Origin: Euryarchaeota archaeon UBA124
GTDB taxonomy: Archaea; Thermoplasmatota; Poseidoniia; Poseidoniales; Poseidoniaceae
Direction of reading: 5' to 3'
Assembly: GCA_002502215.1 (NCBI GenBank)
Contig: DAPT01000055.1
Coordinates: 1-31,726 of the forward strand
DNA: 31,726 bases
Shown here: positions 14,831-21,978 of the stretch, piece by piece
Position numbering within the stretch: position 1 is the stretch's first letter
How the letters are laid out: the number at the start of each line of letters is the position of its first letter
Notes under the pieces: generated by a model
Told to the model about the DNA's origin: nothing
Seen by the model: the letters and a program-made list of their open reading frames with translations, nothing else
The model's database searches: none
Made by a program: the position numbers and the translations under genes

Positions 14831-16432
14831 TCAGTTTCCCCAACGACGAATGATGGGGATAATATCCCTTAGTTCTTCGTTGGAATAGGATCTCGCTGAA
14901 CTCACGAGTTCAACCAGGCGTGGGTCACGGACCATCTGCATAATTTCTGCAGGGGTCTTTCGGGCAAATTCATCCCGAGTTAGATCATTAAATTGCCGAA
15001 CTTTGGAAAGGAATGCCTCCCGCACTCGGACTTGGTAGAGAGAGGAATCCACTTTCGTTGGACGTTCTCTGAATCGGGTTAAATCGAAAACGTGTCGCCA
15101 GTTTTCTTTTTCAGGCACAACCATGATTGCGATGGCCAATAGTGCGAACAAGTTGAGAATAATCAGCCATTTGAGGTAAACATCACTGGTGAGCAATACA
15201 ACGGCTCCAATCGCTTCTGTGAAGGGTTGTGTTGCAATACTTGAAACGTGTCGGCTTTCATCGAAGACGATGTTGAATTCGTCCGTGTTTCGTGTAATTT
15301 GCAGAGAAAGTTCATCGTTGTCGAATTCCATCATGTCACGAATAAGTGCACGGAAGTACAGTTGGTTCCCTTGCCATGTTGTGTCACCTTGCGTGGAGGC
15401 AAGTCCATCTGGGTCGGAATCCCAACAACTATGACCGTTTGCTATGTAAATTTCGCCGCATTGTGCCTTTCCGGTAAGGTCAGCGGTATCAAAGTCCCAG
15501 AGATGGTTTGCGAATACAGAATGGTCGGATACGAATACAATGCTGCCCGTGACAGAGACCTCCCCATTGTCACCGTCAGATTTTGTATCATAGGCATCGA
15601 TGTTTGGATAATCAACTCGGACGATGAGATCCGTCTTTCCAGTCTTTGGGTTCGCAATGTTGTTGATGTCAAATCCTGAGCGAGCGACAAAAGCTTGGTC
15701 ACTTGCAGAGGCGAGAACGCTGACTTCTCGAGTGTCATCCTCGATATCCAGAACCTGTATTGCGGTCGGTGAATGGAAAAGAACCGGCATCCTGCAATTG
15801 TCTGTAACACCCGAACTGACTTCAGCCTCGGTGCATGGTGTTCGTAAGGATGCTTCATCCATTAGGTCAAGGTCTTGGCTTACAGAAGCAACCGACCAAA
15901 GTCGAGTTTCTTGTGGAGCGAGGCGTACTGCTCGATCCGCAGTATCGGTAACTTCGTAATACCACTTCCCGTCCGAAACGGGAGCATCAAAGTAGAGTAC
16001 GCCAAATTCCTCAGCAACACGCTTGGCGTTGGTGGAGTTCGCTGCCAGGATAACCTTGCCACCTTTTTCAGTTACGAAATCGTGGATTGCTTGTGCTTCT
16101 GCGGCATCGAATGGCTTCTCAGGAGCAGCAATAATCAGCATAGTTCGATGGGGGTCTTGCCAATCATTGACAAGCATCGGCGTGGACATTGTGTTGTAAA
16201 TCGAGTACTTTTCACCAGTCTTTCCGTCTTCGCTCTCTCCAAGAGTGTCCCGCATGATGGAAAGTTGCTGGTATTGATAATCGCCGTCAGCATCTCGTAC
16301 ATACGGCGAGAAGACGGTTTCTTTGGATGAGGAAGCAAGAACGATCAATACCGTTGACAGGAGAATCGAAACGACGAGGCCTACCATCAGTTTCTTTTCA
16401 ACAGAGAGTTTTGTTTTCTCTGTCTCTGCCAT
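14831..16432 (-). CDS. DUF4350-like membrane protein, first gene of the MoxR cassette
   Basis: 533 residues. There is a transmembrane helix near the N-terminus (about 16-33) and a pair of hydrophobic segments around 415-450 (IGAVVLLTSDVYLKWLIILNLFALLAIAIMVV). The large part between them would be exported. Its first portion (about 85-150, TMLIIAAPEKPFDAAEAQAIHDFVTEKGGKVILA) looks like the glutamine-amidotransferase-like fold seen in DUF4350 proteins. The C-terminal 80 residues are cytoplasmic and charged. DUF4350 proteins are known companions of MoxR and DUF58. The ATG has the ribosome binding site GAGGTGA, and a small hairpin (16447-16461) lies just upstream of it. I see no catalytic site. 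The assignment to DUF4350 is from memory of fold and context, not a search. Confidence 0.72.
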   Translation of the reverse strand: MAETEKTKLSVEKKLMVGLVVSILLSTVLIVLASSSKETVFSPYVRDADGDYQYQQLSIMRDTLGESEDGKTGEKYSIYNTMSTPMLVNDWQDPHRTMLIIAAPEKPFDAAEAQAIHDFVTEKGGKVILAANSTNAKRVAEEFGVLYFDAPVSDGKWYYEVTDTADRAVRLAPQETRLWSVASVSQDLDLMDEASLRTPCTEAEVSSGVTDNCRMPVLFHSPTAIQVLDIEDDTREVSVLASASDQAFVARSGFDINNIANPKTGKTDLIVRVDYPNIDAYDTKSDGDNGEVSVTGSIVFVSDHSVFANHLWDFDTADLTGKAQCGEIYIANGHSCWDSDPDGLASTQGDTTWQGNQLYFRALIRDMMEFDNDELSLQITRNTDEFNIVFDESRHVSSIATQPFTEAIGAVVLLTSDVYLKWLIILNLFALLAIAIMVVPEKENWRHVFDLTRFRERPTKVDSSLYQVRVREAFLSKVRQFNDLTRDEFARKTPAEIMQMVRDPRLVELVSSARSYSNEELRDIIPIIRRWGN

Positions 16433-16446
16433 AATTTCACCTCATT

Positions 16447-16461
16447 CTGCGGCTAGCGCAG
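16447..16461 (-). other. Small hairpin in the leader of the MoxR cassette
   Basis: Arms CTGCG and CGCAG are separated by five bases, immediately upstream of the ribosome binding site (16436-16442) of the DUF4350-like gene. It could affect translation of the first cassette gene. A five-pair stem occurs often by chance. Confidence 0.3.
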
Positions 16462-16522
16462 TATGTTCTTTTCATCGGAATCACGATACACACATAATGA
16501 TTCTCCCTTGACGTTTAGAGAG

Positions 16523-16530
16523 ATTTTTAT
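16523..16530 (-). promoter_or_regulatory. Candidate TATA box of the MoxR cassette
   Basis: ATTTTTAT on the plus strand, ATAAAAAT on the minus. Transcription would start near 16501, leaving a leader of about 70 nt with its own ribosome binding site before the ATG at 16432. It lies in the 126-base gap after the surface protein gene, so the cassette probably has its own promoter and does not depend only on read-through from the molybdoenzyme operon. Confidence 0.45.
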
Positions 16531-16558
16531 GGTATCAGTGCAACTGCAATCGCCCTAA

Positions 16559-17527
16559 TCAGTCCACATCGAGGCGATTTCGTCGGAGATGTGCCACGAT
16601 TCCAATTAATACAAACAACGTTTGTGGACCAAGTGCTGGCAAGGCCGAAGAACCGTCAGAATCGGAACCAGAATTTGATGAACTTGAACCCGTATCGCCT
16701 GTGTTTGAGTCTTGCTCACCACCGGACGCATCGATGTCGATACTGAACGACGTGCTACGCTCTAATCCATTGCCTTCAGAGGTCACGATAATCGTAACTT
16801 CACAGGTCTTGGTTGGATGGGCGGTTGAGGGTGCAATCCTGAATGTAACTTCCATGCCTACGTTTCCGTTCACATCAGTCGGCTGAATTTGCGTATCTTC
16901 TCCCGACTCAAGGCCTTCCATATCGAGGAGAGGGCAACTGCGAATCTCGGCTTCGATTTTGCTGGCAGCATCAACGCTGTTGCCCATGTTGTTGAGGAGC
17001 AGTGTCTCCTCAACCCAAGTGCCTGCGTCAACTGAACTGACAGAAAGGGAAATTTCTGGGAGCAGTTTGTGATACCTCGGAACGTTTAGATCTGCTTCGA
17101 TTTCTTTTGGCGATACAGGAGCCCCAGCTGCATTTTCCTCTGCTGTGACTTTGACACCGATTTTGTCGCTTGGTGAATGACTACGCACCTCATCGGCATC
17201 CGATGTTGTCAATTCGATTGAGAAGGTTTCATTTGACTGTGCGTTAACTGTAATCGATTCTTCGAAGGACGTTTCAATGAATTCAACATCGTCGTCGAAC
17301 TCAACAACGATCGTAAGGCTTAGGTCGTTTACTCGAGGGTTATCAACAAAAAATACCAACGTGTCTTCAATCCTCCATTTTTCTCCATCGAGAGCAAGAT
17401 CGTAACTTGGTTCAACCTCAGTTTCCCAACCAAATTCCCACTCATTGTTGGATGGGAATTGCGCAGAAGTCAACGGTAGCATTGCAATGAAAAGGAGAGA
17501 GAGATGGAGAATTACAGCCCGTTTCAT
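16559..17527 (-). CDS. Secreted surface protein with C-terminal membrane anchor
   Basis: 322 residues. Signal peptide (about 1-22, ending TSAQF), then beta-rich sequence with two stretches reminiscent of CARDB or Ig-like adhesion domains (for example VDAGTWVEETLLLNNMGN near the middle), then a Ser/Gly/Asp/Asn-rich linker (about 268-292) and a short hydrophobic helix beginning near ALPALG and ending with Arg-Arg-Asn-Arg. The layout fits an anchored cell-surface protein. Its ATG overlaps the stop of the FAD-subunit gene as ATGA, so it is translated with the molybdoenzyme. Two cysteines (in SCPLL and TCEVT) may form a disulfide. No catalytic motif is seen; ligand unknown. Confidence 0.75.
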   Translation of the reverse strand: MKRAVILHLSLLFIAMLPLTSAQFPSNNEWEFGWETEVEPSYDLALDGEKWRIEDTLVFFVDNPRVNDLSLTIVVEFDDDVEFIETSFEESITVNAQSNETFSIELTTSDADEVRSHSPSDKIGVKVTAEENAAGAPVSPKEIEADLNVPRYHKLLPEISLSVSSVDAGTWVEETLLLNNMGNSVDAASKIEAEIRSCPLLDMEGLESGEDTQIQPTDVNGNVGMEVTFRIAPSTAHPTKTCEVTIIVTSEGNGLERSTSFSIDIDASGGEQDSNTGDTGSSSSNSGSDSDGSSALPALGPQTLFVLIGIVAHLRRNRLDVD

Positions 17528-18504
17528 GACGAATCACCAAGAATTTCTCGAAGACTTCGCTTTGCAAGTACCCTAACCATCGATTTGCGATACCTTGGTG
17601 GGAGCGCAGTGTTGTTAACAGGTTTGATGGATTTCATTATCGCCTCGGAGAGGGGATTGATGAGTTCGGATGAAAATGATTCATCGAAGGCATCGATTTC
17701 TGCTTGGTGTGAACGAGGAATCGATTCCAAGGCTGTTGATGCAATGCGTAGCGATGATGGATCTCCACGAATCCAGGAAGAAGCAACACCGGCCTCTGGG
17801 AAATCCCATGACTCTCGAACACGGAGTTTCTTGTATGAGCCAACTCGATTTGCAACGTCTTGTGGAAATGTTACTTTTAGCACAAATTCGCCTTCCTGTA
17901 GAATGTTCCTGGTAATTCCATCGAGTTGGAAGAATGCATCAGCAGAAACCTCTCTTGGGCCGTTGGGGCCGATAATGTGAATTGTACCTTCCAAAACAAT
18001 GAGTGATGGAGCCAAGTCGCCTTGGTAGGTTGCGACGCAAAGTGTGTTTTGATTTGGAATAACCCGGCAATCTGAGCCCGTTCCACAGTCTTCCTTGTGA
18101 CACCAATCGATGGAACGGCGCCAGTCCTCACTTTGATTGATCCAGAAACAGCGCGTATCAAGACAGATGTTTCCACCCACAGTCGCATTGTTTCGCACCA
18201 ATGATGAAGCAATCTTACTCGCCGCAGAAGCAACGAGTGGATGGACACTGTCGGATGTTGTCAATGCACCCAATCGGGCCATTGCTCCAATCTCATGCAT
18301 AGAAATTGTATCAAGTCCAGCAATCTTTGCGAGGGAAATAACGTGCTTTTTGACATTGATGTGCCATTTGTAATTTGGTAAAATATCGGTACCGCCTGCA
18401 ACCCAGTCAAACGATTCTTCATTTGACATAAAGGACGATGCGAGTTCGCACGCTTCTTCAACAGTGTTCGGATGATGGAGATTGAACGGTGGCATCAACA
18501 TCAT
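17524..18504 (-). CDS. FAD-binding subunit of a 4-hydroxybenzoyl-CoA reductase-like enzyme
   Basis: 326 residues of the xanthine oxidase medium-subunit family. The FAD site VAGGTDILPNYKW is at residues 35-47 and NNATVGGNICLDTRC at 105-119. After it comes an inserted loop with Cys119, Cys135, Cys140, Cys146 and Cys156 (TRCFWINQSEDWRR, then CHKEDCGTGSDC, ending at LCVATYQGDLAPSL). The beta subunit of 4-hydroxybenzoyl-CoA reductase has a loop at this place with four cysteines that bind an extra [4Fe-4S] cluster; ordinary xanthine or CO dehydrogenases lack it. The spacing is close but not identical, and one cysteine is extra. The start (ATGATG) has GGAGGTG upstream and overlaps the stop of the large subunit as ATGA. 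Substrate unproven. Confidence 0.88.
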   Translation of the reverse strand: MMLMPPFNLHHPNTVEEACELASSFMSNEESFDWVAGGTDILPNYKWHINVKKHVISLAKIAGLDTISMHEIGAMARLGALTTSDSVHPLVASAASKIASSLVRNNATVGGNICLDTRCFWINQSEDWRRSIDWCHKEDCGTGSDCRVIPNQNTLCVATYQGDLAPSLIVLEGTIHIIGPNGPREVSADAFFQLDGITRNILQEGEFVLKVTFPQDVANRVGSYKKLRVRESWDFPEAGVASSWIRGDPSSLRIASTALESIPRSHQAEIDAFDESFSSELINPLSEAIMKSIKPVNNTALPPRYRKSMVRVLAKRSLREILGDSS

Positions 18505-21305
18505 TGTTCACCTCCCATTTGGCGTTGCTCTTTTTTCAGCCAAGCCTTCCCGGCAAGTCCGAGTTCGGCGAGTTGCTCTGGCACCGGTTCGACTGCAGAT
18601 TTCCACCCTTCAACCTGACCCTCAAGTGGTTGGTTCGGATCAAAGCCAAACAACACACCATTGACATAGGCAGTCGTATCCTCGCTTCGCTGACGTCGGC
18701 GATCCCTGTCCTTGTGTTCAGAGGCTCGTGCGACCAATGTCGACTGCAGTGGGCTGTGCTCAAGTCGTGGAGAAGGCATCTCGGTTTCATCAATTCCACC
18801 CAATTCCTTGGTTTTGGCAGAGATCGCTTTCCAGACCACATCGGGTGTGAGTGGTAAATCTCGAATCCGTACGCCAATCGCATCGTATACTGCATTGACA
18901 ACAGCAGGTAGAATTGGTAAGAGGGGCCCTTCACCTGCTTCCTTCGCTCCAAATGGACCCTCAGGGTCTGACGATTCAACGATGATTGGAGTCACATGGG
19001 GCATTTCGTGGATGGATGGGATTTTGTATTCCAGAAGGTTTGCATTTTGCAGATGACCGGTACGTCCGTAGACCATTTTCTCAGAGAGGACCTGTCCCAA
19101 TCCCATGTGACATGAACCAATGATTTGGCCTTCGACAGCAAGTGGGTTCAATGCTTTACCACAGTCATGAGCAGCCCAAACGTTTGTGCATGAAACAAGA
19201 CCGGTTTCGACATCGACATCAACCTCTGCAACATACGCCGAGAACGAGTAAGCAGGAGCGAGCCCAGCAGCGGCACCTTTGTGTACACCACCCATTGGAG
19301 GTGACCGATAAGCACCACTGGAAATGAGTGAGCCTTTGTCTTCTTGCGCCTTGTGAAGGGCTTCAAGATAAGAGACGCCGACGGCGGGGTCGTGTTTGTA
19401 GTAGATGCGACGGTCGTTGAGGACAAGGACATCGGGGTGGTATCCCAACATTTCCCAAGCAGCGTTGAGGAGTTTTTCACGAATATCGAGCGCTGCTCGA
19501 ATCGCAGCATTTGCATTCATGAACGTGACTCGGCTTGAATACGAACCGAGATCAACTGGACTAGTATCGCTTTCGTGTGAACGGACATGAATCATTTCGA
19601 TTGGGAGGGCCAAAACTTCGGATACGACTTGCGCAACAGCTGTGGTCGAACCTTGACCAATATCGGCGGCTCCGGTATGGACGGTCACGCCACCATCCAT
19701 GTCAATCTGCATATGGACGGTTGCATGTGGGAAACGATTCGGATCCCAATGAATTGGAAGGCCTGAGCCTGAAATGAAGAAGCCGCATCCAATTCCCATT
19801 CCTTTACCGAGTGGCATTTGCCGAAATTTCGAATCCCATTGCGATCCTTGGCGTACTTTCTCGAGGGCTTCTCGCATTCCGTTGGATGTAATTCGGAATC
19901 CAGAAATTGTTCGGCTGTGTGGAGGAAGTAAGTTTGCGAGACGGAGATCGATTGGGTCGACTTGCATTTGTTCCGCCATTTCATCGAGGCCTACTTCCAC
20001 AGCGCATCGTGTGTTGACGGCCCCGTGGCCTCTCATGGCTCCACTGGCCGGTTTGTTCGTCCAGACACGTGCACCCGTGTAGTGAAACGAACCAAGTTCG
20101 TAGGGGGCGGTAGCTAGGACGCCGTTGTAATACGATGTGACGTGACCAAAAGAAGCGAAACCACCACCGTCAATGAGAGCGTCAATGTCAAAACCGGAAA
20201 TTCTTGCTTCTTTGTCTGCAGTCATCTTGACTTCGATGTAGCTTGGATGCCGGCCCCGATTGATCCAGTAGACTTCTTCGCGAGTGAAATTGATTCGAAC
20301 AGGTCGCCCTGCCTTTCGCGATAGGATTGCAGCGCACATTTCGTGTGGGAACGGGTCCGATTTACCACCAAATCCTCCTCCAACAAACGTTCGAATAACG
20401 TTGATTTGGTGCATGGGGACTTCAAGAACAGTGGAAAGTGCACGGTGTACGTAGTGGGGGACCTGCTGTGGCGTGTACAACTGCAAACGTCCGTTCGGAT
20501 CCCAGTGGGCGACGACAGCATGCGGTTCCGTGAATCCATGATGGACACCTTCCATCCGCCACTTCCCGTGTGAGGATGCAGTAGGATCTTCAACAAGACT
20601 TCGATCGCCAAATTCTTGAAACACCCGCTTTTGTACGTTTGTGGTTCCAACGTGATACTTTCCTCGCCAGTGAATTGGTTCATCTTGATCCTCTAAGCCC
20701 TTCCTCGGGTCAAAGACAGGATCGAGTACTTCCCATTCAATTTCAAACAAATTGAGTGCTTCCATGGCTGTTGCCTCATCTACTGCGGCAACGCATGCGA
20801 CGAGGTCTCCAACGTGACGCACTTTCTCGACTGCCATCGCATGTTCGTCTTTTGTCACAGGTAGAACACCAAACGTGTTCGGTGCATCTGCACCAGTAGC
20901 AACTGCGAGAACACCCGGCAGGGCCTCGACTTTTGTTGTATCGATGGATTTTATCTTCGCATAATGGTGCGGAGAACGTAGAATCTTACCGATGATTTCG
21001 TTTGGTAATCTGACATCGTCCCCGTACCACGCCTGACCGGTTACTTTTGCATGAGAATCCACCAATGCCCGCGACTTTCCAACTTCTGTACCGGTTCGAT
21101 AGCGGTCGTGGATATGAGAACCTGCGGGTTGCGGTTCCTTACCGCCAACAGATTCTGGAATGAAATCAAGGTCTCTCGGCGCCATGTTTGGTCGAGAACC
21201 CCCAGAACCAGGCGGCGGAAATTTTTGTTTTCCTGCAACACGCTTTCCGTCTTTGCGGGTACCGCCTGACGAGGCACCTGGCTGTTGTCTGTATCCGCCC
21301 GCCAT
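18501..21305 (-). CDS. Molybdenum-binding subunit of a 4-hydroxybenzoyl-CoA reductase-like enzyme
   Basis: 934 residues from the ATG at 21305, which is placed by GAGGTGA five bases upstream; a longer open frame reaches 21407 but overlaps the small subunit. Residues 1-70 are Gly/Pro/Lys-rich, probably disordered. The canonical start (KVTGQAWYGDD) lies near 87-97, then GVLPVTKDEHAMAVEKVRHVG and the molybdopterin-binding TFVGGGFGGKSD. The active-site strip reads GAMRGHGAVNTR, the form found in 4-hydroxybenzoyl-CoA reductase, not the AFRGFG of xanthine dehydrogenase or the AYRCSFR of CO dehydrogenase. The base is expected at Glu792 in GAKEAGEGP (786-794). About 105 residues follow the usual end (830-934), also unusual. 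The four-base overlap with the FAD gene shows coupling. Confidence 0.9.
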   Translation of the reverse strand: MAGGYRQQPGASSGGTRKDGKRVAGKQKFPPPGSGGSRPNMAPRDLDFIPESVGGKEPQPAGSHIHDRYRTGTEVGKSRALVDSHAKVTGQAWYGDDVRLPNEIIGKILRSPHHYAKIKSIDTTKVEALPGVLAVATGADAPNTFGVLPVTKDEHAMAVEKVRHVGDLVACVAAVDEATAMEALNLFEIEWEVLDPVFDPRKGLEDQDEPIHWRGKYHVGTTNVQKRVFQEFGDRSLVEDPTASSHGKWRMEGVHHGFTEPHAVVAHWDPNGRLQLYTPQQVPHYVHRALSTVLEVPMHQINVIRTFVGGGFGGKSDPFPHEMCAAILSRKAGRPVRINFTREEVYWINRGRHPSYIEVKMTADKEARISGFDIDALIDGGGFASFGHVTSYYNGVLATAPYELGSFHYTGARVWTNKPASGAMRGHGAVNTRCAVEVGLDEMAEQMQVDPIDLRLANLLPPHSRTISGFRITSNGMREALEKVRQGSQWDSKFRQMPLGKGMGIGCGFFISGSGLPIHWDPNRFPHATVHMQIDMDGGVTVHTGAADIGQGSTTAVAQVVSEVLALPIEMIHVRSHESDTSPVDLGSYSSRVTFMNANAAIRAALDIREKLLNAAWEMLGYHPDVLVLNDRRIYYKHDPAVGVSYLEALHKAQEDKGSLISSGAYRSPPMGGVHKGAAAGLAPAYSFSAYVAEVDVDVETGLVSCTNVWAAHDCGKALNPLAVEGQIIGSCHMGLGQVLSEKMVYGRTGHLQNANLLEYKIPSIHEMPHVTPIIVESSDPEGPFGAKEAGEGPLLPILPAVVNAVYDAIGVRIRDLPLTPDVVWKAISAKTKELGGIDETEMPSPRLEHSPLQSTLVARASEHKDRDRRRQRSEDTTAYVNGVLFGFDPNQPLEGQVEGWKSAVEPVPEQLAELGLAGKAWLKKEQRQMGGEQ

Positions 21306-21309
21306 CAAA

Positions 21310-21912
21310 TCACCTCGCATGGCCTGGCGGCATCGATGGTTCATCGGGCCCATCTGGATGTGGATTTGGATGAGGATCGCTGGCCGGGTTTGCTGCCGGT
21401 GCATCACCGCGCTTGATTTCTGCGGCAGCTTCTATCGAGTCGACAATTTGCTGATAGCCTGTACATCGACAAAGATTTCCATCAATTGCAAGTGCAATTT
21501 CCTCACGCGTCGGTGTTTGACTTTTTGTGAGCAGAGCTTCAGCGCTCATGAGGAAACCAGGCGTGCAAAACCCGCACTGAGAGCCTCCGTGAGTTGCAAA
21601 GCAGGTTTGGATCGGGGCAAGGTAAGCCCCGTCTGCGAGCCCTTCCACCGTTGTAATTTCTTGGCCTTCGACTTGCCCAGCCAAACACAAGCAGGACAGC
21701 CGGGGTTCTCCGTCGATAAGCACAGTGCAGCAACCGCAGGTGCCTAAATCGCAACCACGCTTGACACCGAGCATGCCGACACCATCACGCAAAACATCGA
21801 GAAGAACGGCATTTGAAGGAGCGATTGCTTGAACGTCCTGTCCATTGACGGACGCTGACCATATCGTCTTCGGAGCGGAGGGAATCATGGTCACATGCTC
21901 TTTTCCAACCAC
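21310..21912 (-). CDS. Two-[2Fe-2S] ferredoxin subunit of the molybdenum hydroxylase
   Basis: 200 residues if started at the GTG at 21912, which has an AGGTGAG box five bases upstream. GTG 21921 and ATG 21888 are alternatives. The N-terminal plant-type cluster uses Cys54, Cys59, Cys62 and Cys74 (GCDLGTCGCCTVLIDG, then SC). The second uses Cys113, Cys116, Cys148 and Cys150 (CGFCTPGF and LCRCTGY). It passes electrons between the molybdenum and FAD sites. The typical family length is about 155-165; here an extra Pro/Asp/His tail of roughly 34 residues follows EIKRG. The gene is first of the three enzyme genes. Its TGA ends five bases before the start of the large subunit. Confidence 0.92.
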   Translation of the reverse strand: MVGKEHVTMIPSAPKTIWSASVNGQDVQAIAPSNAVLLDVLRDGVGMLGVKRGCDLGTCGCCTVLIDGEPRLSCLCLAGQVEGQEITTVEGLADGAYLAPIQTCFATHGGSQCGFCTPGFLMSAEALLTKSQTPTREEIALAIDGNLCRCTGYQQIVDSIEAAAEIKRGDAPAANPASDPHPNPHPDGPDEPSMPPGHAR

Positions 21913-21978
21913 ACTTCTCACCTGTCTTGACCTTGAGAACTCCGTCTATGAATGTAAGGTTTCACTCCATTCCAAGGA

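Noticed and set aside
14583..14888. Rightward Gly/Ala-rich frame of about 100 residues
   Set aside because: It is the reverse complement of the Pro/Ala tail of the MoxR ATPase, and its composition comes only from that repeat.
17524..21912. Aerobic CO dehydrogenase (CoxMSL) or plain xanthine dehydrogenase
   Set aside because: The AYRCSFR loop of form I CO dehydrogenase is absent, and the FAD subunit has a cysteine loop that xanthine dehydrogenase lacks.
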